A DNA stretch of 64,000 nucleotides, taken from contig NZ_AP018738.1 in NCBI RefSeq assembly GCF_000974685.2, forward strand, positions 1,364,001 through 1,428,000, read 5' to 3'. The notes beneath the pieces are model-generated. The model had not been told where the DNA came from. It saw only the letters and a program-made list of their open reading frames with translations, and did no database searches. The first letter of the stretch is position 1. Each line of letters begins with the position of its first letter. The position numbers and the translations under genes were made by a program. Origin of the DNA: Ferriphaselus amnicola. GTDB taxonomy: Bacteria > Pseudomonadota > Gammaproteobacteria > Burkholderiales > Gallionellaceae. Of this stretch, positions 9,101-16,742 are shown piece by piece.

Positions 9101-10323
9101 TTCCGGCCACGCGCTCTCATTTCAAGCTGCATCGGCATCAAGTCGGGCTTGCCGATTTCTTGCGCAAAAGCTTTCAGCTCGTGTATCAGTTTTTGAACAG
9201 TCCATCTGCTCGAATTAATTAACTCCTTGTTTGTGTCAAGACCAAGTTTTTTTGCCAAGTCAAATCGTTCCGCGCTGGACAGAGCAGCATTGCCATGATT
9301 TTCAAGGTGGAACACTTTCCGCAACGCCAGCAGCATATTGGGGTGACGCGCCGCCAACTGCTCATTTGAGGGTAGTTCAATTTGACTCTCTTGCTTCGCA
9401 AGTAAAGAGTGAATAGCTGGTATTAACCATGTTTCGCTATAGATGTTGGTTACCAGCCCCTTGTATTTGGCTTCGATTTGGCGAACACGCTCACGAGTCA
9501 TAGCAATGGCAGGATCTTTGGCTACGCTTTCTAGCGTTGCACCTTCAAACCGCCGACGACAAATATCTGCATCCCGGGGGGTCGAAAGGATTTTTTGAAT
9601 TTGTTTTTCATATTTTTGGCACAGCACCATTTCTGACTCTGGCACTGATTGATAGGATTCAATCAGCGGCTCGAAAACTCCCGGATAGAGAAATTCAAGT
9701 TCATCAATCATCGCCAGATTTTTGTTGTGTGTAGGAGTAATGCTTCCTGAGCTATTGCTTGTGACATCCTTAACAAGTGCATCCAACTCAAGAGCACATT
9801 TACTTCCAAAATTTGCAATAGCCTTAAATCCCCTCACACCCTTTTCGCCACTATCTAGGTATTCCCCCACAGTAAGGAAGGGAAGAGACTCACTCCCTGT
9901 AGTTATACAGTTTCTCAATCGCTTCGATACAATTGACTGGTTGATTAACTCAGGAAAGCTCATTGCACGAATTGTATTGATCCGAAGATTCTTCTCCTCG
10001 GAAAGAGTTTCAACGGCAATATCAGCCGGCATTTCCAAAAATAGATCATTCGCCTCAGCAATTACTCTATGCAAATCATCTAGGGTTTTTCTACCAAACG
10101 CAGGCAATCGCATCATCAAAGATTGCCCATCACTACCTGCGTCAATATATTCGCCGATCGTATGGAATGGCAGACGGTTACCATGTCGCAGTAGTATGTG
10201 GCGCAGCCGCTGAGAAATTGGAGCGTAAGAATGCAAACGCTCATGTGCATCTATTAGCTCTAAGAATGTCAATGTGTTGACCTTACTAAGTGACCTAGCG
10301 TTGGAATTTATTAACTCAGCCAA
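6127..10323 (-). CDS. Composite alpha-CTD/sigma4-like, SNF2 helicase, Rrp8-like methyltransferase
   Basis: A 1398-residue protein with an unusual order of parts. Two alpha-CTD-like helix-hairpin units lie at about 37-92 (LPFHTIGEYIDAG, LPAFGRKTLDDL) and 135-187. A sigma region-4-like motif lies at 255-288 (CRRRFEG.TLESVA, TRERVRQIEAK). Homing-endonuclease-associated repeats lie at about 390-432 and, degenerate, 460-510. An SF2/SNF2 helicase spans about 735-1130, with Walker A GTGTGKT (760-766), DELH (854-857), SATP (894-897) and QAVGRFDREG (1089-1098). A class I methyltransferase lies at about 1250-1385, with DFGCG (1268) and ACDMAH (1300), most like Rrp8 (CLSLVGAN...EA.R.LKP.G). The start is TTG 10323, with GGAGG 4 bases upstream. 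It probably forms an operon with the RES gene. Defence against foreign DNA or RNA is my inference. Confidence 0.85.
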   Translation of the reverse strand: MAELINSNARSLSKVNTLTFLELIDAHERLHSYAPISQRLRHILLRHGNRLPFHTIGEYIDAGSDGQSLMMRLPAFGRKTLDDLHRVIAEANDLFLEMPADIAVETLSEEKNLRINTIRAMSFPELINQSIVSKRLRNCITTGSESLPFLTVGEYLDSGEKGVRGFKAIANFGSKCALELDALVKDVTSNSSGSITPTHNKNLAMIDELEFLYPGVFEPLIESYQSVPESEMVLCQKYEKQIQKILSTPRDADICRRRFEGATLESVAKDPAIAMTRERVRQIEAKYKGLVTNIYSETWLIPAIHSLLAKQESQIELPSNEQLAARHPNMLLALRKVFHLENHGNAALSSAERFDLAKKLGLDTNKELINSSRWTVQKLIHELKAFAQEIGKPDLMPMQLEMRARGRNDLNGAVGRFGGQSKVAELAGLIYQGQKVAEDGSRTYWTDERIGQFLHEVAAKEGHPDIMPTIAECQSHAPNPNTIITIITRSGLYGKGLTWLEVARQHGLKYDKVKHRVTLRFVRAFVQSLGDALHTLTPSEIYVLFEQQGINKSGKNASRERQFDNLVAAMQSGNLPREEVKRWASGGQADLVEALLDPEIESVEDAYASIGESYPKKDHKSKLENKQDDEYREDLEQNLPAPRAIETLASLEKASELLVQTSSDEEALNFLVAKAAGKLWRRCFEDEAAAIEEAKQHQGNQYSELARDTFLEEYTRSKQLPLPAGYAFKDADGEVRRPKLMQLLIAYKVIRDGRVLNLSGTGTGKTLSAILASRVIGSQLTVISCPNATVPGWGQAIRNAFPDSDVCEKTWQPEWGSLGYPRYLVLNHEMFQDRTEGALKRFIEANAIDFVVIDELHQVKQRDPQSESQRRRMINGLITDVPDNRPKPRVLGMSATPIINNLQEGKSLIELVSSLEHRDIQTETNVQNCMKLYQKFTTMGFRMMPKYRSDRIPKIHPVDCTPSLDALLALGTKPHPQQVEAILVRARWPVISQYLRPKTVVFTDYVKDIIPFLVEATKQAGFSVGVYTGDEKLATEIGFADMLDQFKHGEVDVLLASIKTAGTGIDGLQFICNNVIFATLPWTNTDYEQAVGRFDREGFKFNSLDIHIPKTYAVLSEGGEWSWCDAKLRRIENKRDIAKAAVDGEIPDTTSQLTPEKAAGYWMGWLKRLTEEGIAEFDRKSIRVPLDETDKVQNQRRLAEYGELPKLRSHWSEELSHKTHERLQENPEEWCYFQTKLQEQEREWQHIPRNECIKHIIENLSLGSVVGDFGCGQAQLAIALRDEYTVHSFDHVAISPSVVACDMAHTPLDDSILDVAVYCLSLVGANVKDYLVEAYRTLKPSGQLLIYHPTENADRQKFVVGLERFGFAVVKQEQMDQWHYVWAIKRGRQAELEVEIRF

Positions 10324-10559
10324 ACTACCTCCATAGCATCGTGACTACACTACAAGAAATTGATAACGATTTACCTTCTAGCACTATTCCGTGCACAAAC
10401 CGCGTAGCAGTGAAACTGGGCAGGGATTTGGCGGTGACCAAGGAACGAACTCCTAATCAATTCCTCAACTTTTTCCGAGAATACTACGCCAATAGTCGGA
10501 AATCACGCCACTCTCACAAAGGACATTTACTCTCCACTAATTAATTTTGGAAAATTACT

Positions 10560-11459
10560 ATGTGCAATCGCAAAATTATTCAACTTGCCAGCCGCTTCGC
10601 CACCCTGCTCGCGCCAGAATGCGGAGCTGTGCTCGCCCGCTGTAAAGCCGAGAAAGCAGGCTGGTTTGCAATGCCCACCGATGTGGAGGAAGCCACTAAA
10701 CGGCTAGGTGTAAGCGACTTTTATGTCATCGCTTACGAAAACGAAGCGCGCATCCATCTATGCATCCACAAGTACTATTTTCCCGAAAACACCGAAGAGG
10801 CCATTCGGCAACTGGATGAAGAATTTCACTCTTTGACGGAAAGCGAGCTTGGTGCAGAGCTAGATGCCTTTGCTCAAGAATTTGCCAACGATGAGTCAGA
10901 GTTGCTAATTTTCTTCCCCAGAACCGAGAAGGAACGCCAAGCTGCCCGTGAAGCATTCGATGCGCTGTCAGAAGCGGAGCAAAAGCAAGAAACCATTCGT
11001 GCCCAGTACTTCCTGATTTTTTTCAACGCCTATTTTTACAACATGCTTTCCCTCATGGTGCATGGACAAAAACTGACAACGCTGGTGCCGCTAGCAATTC
11101 AGGGTGACCAAGAGGCATTTTGCAAAGCGGTGCAGATTGATCGCAACTTGCTGTTGGGGCATCCCTATTTCAAGGAAACCCATAGTCGCCTGATTCGTGG
11201 CAGCGATCCGGCTTTTTTTGAACTGCTCAACTATCGGCTGAGTAACGCAACCACGCGCGGAAAAATCAGATTCCCCGCGCTGTACATGGTGTTCGCCACG
11301 CTTGATAGTTTTCAGTGCTTGGATGCGTTGACCGCTGGGGAAATCCTCGATATTTGTGATGAGGCAGGGTTAGACCGCTTCCAGAATCGCATCGAGGATG
11401 AAAACAATCTCGTCCGCCGACGAATTGAATATCGTGCCATGCAGAAACGATCAAAATAG
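10560..11459 (+). CDS. Conserved hypothetical protein of integrative elements
   Basis: A 299-residue soluble protein of unknown function. It is acidic and mostly helical (EEAIRQLDEEFHSLTESELGAELDAFAQEF; TEKERQAAREAFDALSEAEQKQETI). A hydrophobic segment AQYFLIFFNAYFYNMLSLMVH lies at about residues 150-170, but it is aromatic-rich and may be core rather than membrane. It is divergent from the helicase gene and lies upstream of the replication initiator. I do not recognise a domain. Confidence 0.6.
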   Translation: MCNRKIIQLASRFATLLAPECGAVLARCKAEKAGWFAMPTDVEEATKRLGVSDFYVIAYENEARIHLCIHKYYFPENTEEAIRQLDEEFHSLTESELGAELDAFAQEFANDESELLIFFPRTEKERQAAREAFDALSEAEQKQETIRAQYFLIFFNAYFYNMLSLMVHGQKLTTLVPLAIQGDQEAFCKAVQIDRNLLLGHPYFKETHSRLIRGSDPAFFELLNYRLSNATTRGKIRFPALYMVFATLDSFQCLDALTAGEILDICDEAGLDRFQNRIEDENNLVRRRIEYRAMQKRSK

Positions 11460-11573
11460 TCCATGCACTCAAATAGAATTTCACTGCATTCAGTTCAAGG
11501 CACTTGATGTAGAGAATCCACATCCGTTGCGACAAGCCAATCCGGCATGGTCGCCCAAGCAACGGAGGATTCC

Positions 11574-12947
11574 ATGTCCAAACCCAAAAACCAGCCTTCG
11601 GACATGTCCGAGGGCGTTTCCTTAACTTCCCCTAGCCCAGCAACCCACGAACGAGCTGCGCTTGCTAACGACGGCGGGGATGCGCGCGGCAGCGCGCGCA
11701 CCGCTGGCGGCAGCAAGCGTGGCGACTTTCAGGGTGCGCCGCCCACTAACAGAGCACCCTTAAATTACATTCACGAAGAAACCCAGCTTTTGCGCTTTGG
11801 GGTGGATAGTCTGTATTTGTCTTATCCCGGCGTGATGTCTGACGAGTGGGATCAGAAACTTGCCCGCCTAAAAACTCTGGCGCAACAGGAGGAAGAGGTC
11901 GCCCAAGCCGTTGCCCAAATATCCATCTGCGACCACTTGTTTGAAGTGCGGGATCGTGGCGCTGGGCGATTCTCTTACGTGTTGGTGGATAACGCCTTTC
12001 GCATACAGGCAAGCAACGCCCGCTCGAAGTCGCTGCCCTTGGCCTATGTGCAAATTTCTAGCGAATATCTTACCCATGCTGGGATCGAACAGGCGGAAAC
12101 GGCGTTGCGCTATGTGGTCAATACGCTGGGGCTGGTCAGCGAACCGGCCAACGTCAGCCGAGTGGATTTATTCGCTGATTTCTCGGCTAGCTGCGAAATG
12201 GATGCCTTTGAACCGCTACGCGACTGGGTGACGCGGGTGGAGTCCTTATCTCTGCATTACAGCTACGGCCTGTTTTCAGGGTGGAGCTTCGGCTCGGGCG
12301 GCGACATTGTGGCGCGTCTGTATAACAAGACGCTGGAAATCGAAAAGAAGTCAAAAAAGTTCTACCTGCATGATCTGTGGCAACAACAGGGCTGGGATGG
12401 CAACTGCCCAGTGTGGCGGATGGAGTTTGAGGCCAAGCGCAATGCGCTGGTAAGTTTGAACCTGCCGAAGCTATCTGACTTACTCCCCAATCTGGCCGCG
12501 CTGTGGCGTTATCTCACGGAAAAGTGGCTGCGCCTGACCATCCCCATTGAAACCGACAGCAATCGCACCCGCTGGGGAAATCATCCATTGTGGGATTTCA
12601 TCACCGAGGCATTCGATACCGAGACAGAAACGCCCAAGTTAGAGCGTTTCTACCCCACCCGCTTACCGCAGGATGAGCGGCTATTCGTGCATGGCTTGGG
12701 TGGTCTTACTTCGTTCATGGCAAGTCGTGGCATTGAAGATATGGGCGAAGGTATTGGCGAATATTTTCATCAGGCCAAGGAATACCACGCCGTGCGTTCG
12801 GGCAAGCATAACGGGATTGAGCGTTACGTCGGCAAGAAGGTAAAGGGCAAGAATCGCCGCTTCAATACCGTTCAAAACCCAGATGGCGCACCGCCGTTTG
12901 ATGAGGCGGCCAGTGCTGCCTATCGCAAAGCGTCGAATGGTGAATGA
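11574..12947 (+). CDS. Replication initiation factor (Rep_trans-like)
   Basis: About 457 residues. The region from about 80 to 330 matches replication initiation factor proteins of plasmids and integrative elements: LRFGVDSLYLSYPG, NVSRVDLFADF, then SYGLFSGWSFGSGGDIVARLYNKTLEIEKKSKK and CPVWRMEFEAKR. Members nick and initiate rolling-circle replication at an element origin. I choose ATG 11574 over 11547, because GGAGG lies 5 bases before it. The first about 60 residues are low-complexity and probably unstructured. The gene overlaps the helix-turn-helix gene by ATGA. Confidence 0.8.
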   Translation: MSKPKNQPSDMSEGVSLTSPSPATHERAALANDGGDARGSARTAGGSKRGDFQGAPPTNRAPLNYIHEETQLLRFGVDSLYLSYPGVMSDEWDQKLARLKTLAQQEEEVAQAVAQISICDHLFEVRDRGAGRFSYVLVDNAFRIQASNARSKSLPLAYVQISSEYLTHAGIEQAETALRYVVNTLGLVSEPANVSRVDLFADFSASCEMDAFEPLRDWVTRVESLSLHYSYGLFSGWSFGSGGDIVARLYNKTLEIEKKSKKFYLHDLWQQQGWDGNCPVWRMEFEAKRNALVSLNLPKLSDLLPNLAALWRYLTEKWLRLTIPIETDSNRTRWGNHPLWDFITEAFDTETETPKLERFYPTRLPQDERLFVHGLGGLTSFMASRGIEDMGEGIGEYFHQAKEYHAVRSGKHNGIERYVGKKVKGKNRRFNTVQNPDGAPPFDEAASAAYRKASNGE

Positions 12948-13279
12948 TGGAAACGCTCAATCTTGAACAAGCTGCCAATTTCCTCAAATTGCATCCAGAA
13001 GAGTTGCGTTGTCGCGCCAAGTCGGGGCGCGTGCCTGCGGCCAAGGTGGGCAAGCGCTGGGTATTTATCGAATCCGACCTTGCCGATTATGTGCGCTCGC
13101 TCTATGCTCCTCCTCGGCAAGCGTTGCGAGTGACTTCTGGAAAGGAGAACATTTTATGTCACTCAAAAAACGCGGTAACACGTGGTACATCGACTTTGTC
13201 GCACCCTCCGGCGAGCGCGTTAGATGCTCTGCTGGCACTACCGACAAAACCCAAGCGCAGGAACTGCACGACAAGTTGA
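12944..13279 (+). CDS. Helix-turn-helix (excisionase/MerR-like) DNA-binding protein
   Basis: A 111-residue protein whose first 55 residues are a winged helix-turn-helix of the excisionase type (LNLEQAANFLKLHPEELRCRAKSGRVPAAKVGKRWVF in part). It lies between the initiator and the integrase, overlapping the former by ATGA and the latter by 124 bases in another frame. In this place it is probably the recombination directionality factor or a regulator of int. The C-terminal 50 residues are Ser/Thr/Pro-rich and may only reflect the overlap. Confidence 0.75.
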   Translation: MMETLNLEQAANFLKLHPEELRCRAKSGRVPAAKVGKRWVFIESDLADYVRSLYAPPRQALRVTSGKENILCHSKNAVTRGTSTLSHPPASALDALLALPTKPKRRNCTTS

Positions 13280-14202
13280 AAGCTGAATCATGGCGTGTCG
13301 ATAAGTTGGGCGAAAAGCCCGCCTACACTTGGGATGATGCCGCTTATAAGTTCTTGATGGAAACAACGCACAAGGCGACTCATAAGGATGACAAGTCGCG
13401 CTTGCGCTGGATACAGCCCTATCTCACAGGAAAAGTGCTGCGGGATATTGATCGGGAAATGATAAGTCGCATCGGGGAGATCAAGGCCAAACAGTCCAGC
13501 CCCGCAACAGCTAACCGTATTCTGGCGCTGATCCGTTCGATCATTCGCCGTGCGGCGCTAGAGTGGGAATGGATTGAGAAAGTGCCAAGGATACGGCTTT
13601 ACAAGGAAGCTAAACGTCGCGTGCGATGGCTTACGCCCGAGCAGGTGAAAACGCTGCTAGTAGAGCTGCCTCCCCACCAGCAGGACATGGTGCTGTTTGC
13701 GTTATCAACTGGATTGCGGCAATCCAACGTAGTCCAATTGGAATGGTCGCAAGTGGATATGAATCGGCGAGTAGCGTGGATTCATCCCGATCAGGCGAAA
13801 GCGCGGAAAGCGATTCTTGTCCCGCTGAATTCGGTAGCGATGGGAGTTTTAACGCGTCAGGTCGGCAAGCATCCTGAACGAGTCTTTACCTATCACGGCA
13901 AGCCAGTGGCTTGGGCGAATACGAAGGCTTGGACAGGTGCGCTCAAGCGTGCAGGGATCGAAAACTTTAGATGGCATGATCTCCGGCACACATGGGCAAG
14001 CTGGCTGGCGCAACAAGGAACGCCGTTAAATGTGCTGCAAGAATTGGGCGGCTGGGAGAGCGAATCTATGGTCAGACGTTATGCCCATTTGTCTCAACCA
14101 GTGCTAATCGAGCACTCAGAATTAGCAGCTACGATGCTCAATGGCACAAATATGGCACAACTGGAAGAAAAAAAGGTCAGCGATAATTCGCTAACCTTTT
14201 GA
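13156..14202 (+). CDS. int: Tyrosine integrase of element 1
   Basis: A 348-residue phage-type tyrosine recombinase. The N-terminal arm/core-binding part runs to about residue 155. The catalytic part has the first Arg in STGLRQSNV, the H-x-x-R box in RWHDLRHTWASWL and the nucleophile Tyr in [12 protein letters not shown] 13156 is preceded by AAGGAG. The stop lies 3 bases from the attachment-site copy at 14205, so the gene forms the right end of element 1. The doubled TGGCACA repeat near its stop codon is a likely arm-binding site lying inside the gene. Confidence 0.93.
   Translation: MSLKKRGNTWYIDFVAPSGERVRCSAGTTDKTQAQELHDKLKAESWRVDKLGEKPAYTWDDAAYKFLMETTHKATHKDDKSRLRWIQPYLTGKVLRDIDREMISRIGEIKAKQSSPATANRILALIRSIIRRAALEWEWIEKVPRIRLYKEAKRRVRWLTPEQVKTLLVELPPHQQDMVLFALSTGLRQSNVVQLEWSQVDMNRRVAWIHPDQAKARKAILVPLNSVAMGVLTRQVGKHPERVFTYHGKPVAWANTKAWTGALKRAGIENFRWHDLRHTWASWLAQQGTPLNVLQELGGWESESMVRRYAHLSQPVLIEHSELAATMLNGTNMAQLEEKKVSDNSLTF
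14142..14159. promoter_or_regulatory. Candidate integrase arm-type sites, right end of element 1
   Basis: TGGCACA is repeated with an 11-base period (14142 and 14153) within the 3' end of the integrase gene, about 50 bases from the attachment site. It mirrors the pair at 2737-2754. The older relic retains only one unit here (around 2530). Confidence 0.55.
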
Positions 14203-14204
14203 TT

Positions 14205-14253
14205 TGTTTGGTGGGTCGTGCGGGGATCGAACCTGCGACAAACGGATTAAGAG
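14205..14253. repeat. Attachment site copy 2 (3' part of tRNA-Lys)
   Basis: The 49 bases are identical to the 3' part of tRNA-Lys(CTT) at 21726-21774. It is the junction between element 1 on the left and element 2 on the right. Identity with the tRNA extends two more bases, to 14255. Confidence 0.92.
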
Positions 14254-14394
14254 TCATAATACTCACCTATTTTAGCGATATTTACATTCCATTAGGTTGT
14301 TTTAATATCACCGCAACATTCTGTTATATTTGCATTTTATTTATATGTGTTGTTTTAATTACCCATTGCGCAATTGCAGCACTTTGATATTATC

Positions 14395-14430
14395 GGTCTA
14401 CTAATGGTCTACTAATTTAATTAGTAGACC
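14395..14430. promoter_or_regulatory. Arm-type repeats and palindrome in front of integrase 2
   Basis: GGTCTACTAAT occurs twice in tandem (14395, 14406) and once inverted (ATTAGTAGACC, 14420-14430); the second direct copy and the inverted one form a palindrome. Two tandem copies also lie at 21665-21685 next to the other end of element 2. They are probably integrase arm sites that also overlap the int promoter, allowing autoregulation. That role is inferred. Confidence 0.6.
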
Positions 14431-14448
14431 GCCAGACCGGAGAGTGCC

Positions 14449-15669
14449 ATGTCTCAAAAGCTCACAAAATCCTTTATTGACTCAATCCCCCTAGCAGCTT
14501 CAGGGCAGACCTTTTACCGTGATAGCGAGTTAAAGGGCTTTGGTCTTCGAGTAGGCACTACCGGCAAGGTTTATATCGCCGAAACCAAAATCAACGGCAA
14601 AGTGGTTCGCACAACCATCGGCAAGCACGGCGTATTCACCACAGAGCAAGCCAGACTACGAGCGCGCGAGTTGTTATTGATGATGGCGCAAGGCACCAAC
14701 CCTAGCGATGTAAAGAAAGAGGCTAATGCTCGCGGCATTACATTAGAGCAAACTCTGGCTGACTTTCTCGGGGCTCGCAAAGCACTCAAACCCCGAACCA
14801 TTCATGACTATCAGAAGTGCTTAGATGTATACCTCGTCGATTGGAAGAAGAAGCCGCTCCATGACATCACCAAAGACATGGTAGCCAAGCGCCATGCAAA
14901 AATCGGTGAGCGTAGCCAAGCACAAGCCAATTTGACAATGCGCTATCTGCGCGCCCTATTCAACTTTGCCGCCGGACAATATGAGAACAGCAAAGGTGAG
15001 TCAGTAATATCAGACAACCCCGTCAAGCGCCTATCACAAACCCGCGCGTGGTATCGCATCGAGCGCCGCCAGACAATCATTAAAACCCACGATCTTGCTC
15101 CGTGGTATCAGGCCGTAATGAATATAAAAAATGATACCAAGGGAAAAAATCGGGAAACGATTCGAGACTATCTCTTGCTTGTACTTTTTACTGGACTACG
15201 CAAGGAGGAAGCCGCCTGCCTGACTTGGGACAATATAGACCTGCGCGCCAAAACACTCACAGTGCTAGAAACCAAGAACCACTCAGACCACACACTCCCA
15301 TTGCCCGACTTTCTGTATGAACTATTAGTTCACCGCAAGGCGAGTGCGGTAAATCAATTTGTATTTCCGAGTGCGAATGGCAATGGCCGTATCACTGATC
15401 TTACTAGGCAGATGAATAAAGTAATTCTCGATTCAAGCGTGACGTTCACCATCCATGATTTGCGCCGCACGTTTATCACCGTCGCAGAAAGCTTAGATAT
15501 TTCCGCATACGCTTTGAAACGCCTACTCAATCACAAGATGAATGGCGACGTGACAGCAGGATATATCGTGTCAGATGTAGAACGTCTGCGAGAGCCCATG
15601 CAACGTATCGCAGTTCATCTCGCAAACACAATGGGCATTCCAGCGACTCCCAGACAGTTAGCAATATAA
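14449..15669 (+). CDS. int: P4-like tyrosine integrase of element 2
   Basis: A 406-residue integrase with the N-terminal DUF4102-type domain (LTKSFIDSIPLAASGQTFYRD, LKGFGLRV, YIAETKINGKVVRTTIGKHG). The catalytic domain has TGLRKEEA, IHDLRRTF and the Tyr in VTAGYIVSD. It starts the left end of element 2 and reads inward, opposite in layout to integrase 1, and is only distantly related to it. Both elements nevertheless use the same tRNA-Lys site. Confidence 0.92.
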   Translation: MSQKLTKSFIDSIPLAASGQTFYRDSELKGFGLRVGTTGKVYIAETKINGKVVRTTIGKHGVFTTEQARLRARELLLMMAQGTNPSDVKKEANARGITLEQTLADFLGARKALKPRTIHDYQKCLDVYLVDWKKKPLHDITKDMVAKRHAKIGERSQAQANLTMRYLRALFNFAAGQYENSKGESVISDNPVKRLSQTRAWYRIERRQTIIKTHDLAPWYQAVMNIKNDTKGKNRETIRDYLLLVLFTGLRKEEAACLTWDNIDLRAKTLTVLETKNHSDHTLPLPDFLYELLVHRKASAVNQFVFPSANGNGRITDLTRQMNKVILDSSVTFTIHDLRRTFITVAESLDISAYALKRLLNHKMNGDVTAGYIVSDVERLREPMQRIAVHLANTMGIPATPRQLAI

Positions 15670-15743
15670 TGCCGAAACAAGTATCGCCGTCTGTTCAACT
15701 ACGACGCCCCCTACCTTCACCATCAGGCAAAAAATGATGACGA

Positions 15744-15772
15744 TTGACAGTACTAACGCCATGCAATACTAT
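15744..15772 (+). promoter_or_regulatory. Strong sigma70-type promoter of higB
   Basis: TTGACA (15744) and TACTAT (15767) are separated by exactly 17 bases. Transcription would begin near 15779, only about two bases before the higB ATG at 15781, so the toxin transcript may be leaderless. Confidence 0.65.
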
Positions 15773-15780
15773 TCTCGAAA

Positions 15781-16062
15781 ATGATCAAGTCGTTTTCAGA
15801 CAAAGCCACTGCGGCCATATTTTATGGGAAGTTCGTGCGCCAACTTCCCCAAGACATACAAGCTACGGCAAGACGCAAACTTAAGCTAATCGATGCAACT
15901 AGCCGCATCGAAGAGTTGAGGATTCCACCCGGCAATCGTCTTGAGTTGTTAAGTGGTGATCGAGCCGGACAATGGAGCATTCGCATCAACGATCAATGGC
16001 GAATCTGCTTTAACTGGCAAGACGGCCACGCTGAGAACGTCGAGATCGTTGATTACCACTAG
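15781..16062 (+). CDS. higB: HigB toxin, RelE superfamily killer protein
   Basis: A 93-residue protein of the plasmid-maintenance killer family: MIKSFSDKATAAIFYGK, ATARRKLKLIDATSRIEELRIPPGNRLELLSGDRAGQWSIRINDQWRICFNW in part. The C-terminal RIND.WRICF.W and NVEIVDYH are hallmarks of HigB, a ribosome-dependent mRNA endonuclease. It is followed by higA after 11 bases. Its own strong promoter lies immediately upstream. Confidence 0.93.
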   Translation: MIKSFSDKATAAIFYGKFVRQLPQDIQATARRKLKLIDATSRIEELRIPPGNRLELLSGDRAGQWSIRINDQWRICFNWQDGHAENVEIVDYH

Positions 16063-16073
16063 GAGAAGTTGAA

Positions 16074-16421
16074 ATGAGTATTCAGCGCGAAGAATTGAAC
16101 GCCATGACATGGGACGACGTTTCCACTGGTGAGAGCCTTGCACCCATCCATCCGGGTGAGGTATTGCTGCAAGATTTCATTGAGCCGCTAGGACTAACCC
16201 GCTACAAGGTGGCAAAGTTCACCAGCGTCCCTCAGAGGCGCATTGATGAAATCTGCGCGGGTAAACGTGCTATCACGGCAGATACCGCTATGCGTCTAGG
16301 CCGTTTGTTTGGCATGTCTCCACAAACATGGATGAACCTGCAATCGCAGTACGACCTTGAGGTCGCCGAACATGAACTCGGCGACAAGATCGATCACGAA
16401 GTGATGCCGCTGGCTGCCTAA
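16074..16421 (+). CDS. higA: HigA antitoxin, XRE family
   Basis: A 115-residue protein with the canonical HigA core: IHPGEVLLQDFIEPLGLTRYKVAKFTSVPQRRIDEICAGKRAITADTAMRLGRLFGMSPQTWMNLQSQYDL in part. The segment around residues 27-95 is a complete XRE domain. It starts at ATG 16074, 11 bases after higB with GGAGAAG upstream; an internal ATG at 16104 is possible. It should bind HigB and repress the operon. Confidence 0.93.
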   Translation: MSIQREELNAMTWDDVSTGESLAPIHPGEVLLQDFIEPLGLTRYKVAKFTSVPQRRIDEICAGKRAITADTAMRLGRLFGMSPQTWMNLQSQYDLEVAEHELGDKIDHEVMPLAA

Positions 16422-16428
16422 CATAGCG

Positions 16429-16737
16429 ATGACCCCACAAGAACTTGTGCAACGCGATGCCTCCCGTGACCTCGGCGCGGAATTGCTCGAATCTGTTCGC
16501 CAAATGAAGGCAGGGCACGCTGCCAAGACCCACCACATTGATGCTCCGCTGGCATTAACTGCGCGCATGAAATCCGGTCTTTCACAATCTGACTTCGCCA
16601 AACTGTTCGGAGTTTCCCTGCGTACTCTCAAAGGGTGGGAGCAAGGACACAAGAATCCCGGCAGAGCGGCAAGAACGCTGATTGCAATTGCAGAGCGCCA
16701 TCCAGACGTGCTGCGCGATCTAGCTGTGCATCCCTAG
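16429..16737 (+). CDS. XRE-family regulator (YiaG-like)
   Basis: A 102-residue protein with a C-terminal helix-turn-helix (ALTARMKSGLSQSDFAKLFGVSLRTLKGWEQGHKNPGRAA in part) at about residues 43-95. Such proteins are often the antitoxin or regulator of a neighbouring small toxin, but no separate toxin is seen. It starts 8 bases after higA, so it is the third gene of that operon and may modulate the element. Confidence 0.8.
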   Translation: MTPQELVQRDASRDLGAELLESVRQMKAGHAAKTHHIDAPLALTARMKSGLSQSDFAKLFGVSLRTLKGWEQGHKNPGRAARTLIAIAERHPDVLRDLAVHP

Positions 16738-16742
16738 CATCT

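Larger units (their letters stand above)
2581..14253. mobile_element. Integrative element 1 in the tRNA-Lys array
   Basis: An 11.6-kb segment is bounded by two identical 49-base tRNA-Lys attachment copies. It carries a toxin-antitoxin pair, small unknown genes, a RES-domain gene, the composite helicase-methyltransferase gene, a replication initiator, a helix-turn-helix gene and a tyrosine integrase whose 3' end touches the right attachment site. There are no capsid, portal, terminase or conjugation genes, so it is a satellite-like or plasmid-like integrative element that depends on other machinery for transfer. Confidence 0.85.

Noticed and set aside
10341-10544. A 67-codon frame between the helicase gene and the next plus-strand gene
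   Set aside because: It has no family signature and no ribosome-binding site that I trust, and it lies in the promoter region of divergent genes.
14199-14387. A 62-codon frame starting MICLVGRAGIEPATNGL
   Set aside because: The sequence GRAGIEPATNGL is the well-known translation of the antisense of a tRNA 3' half, here attachment site copy 2. It is not a gene.
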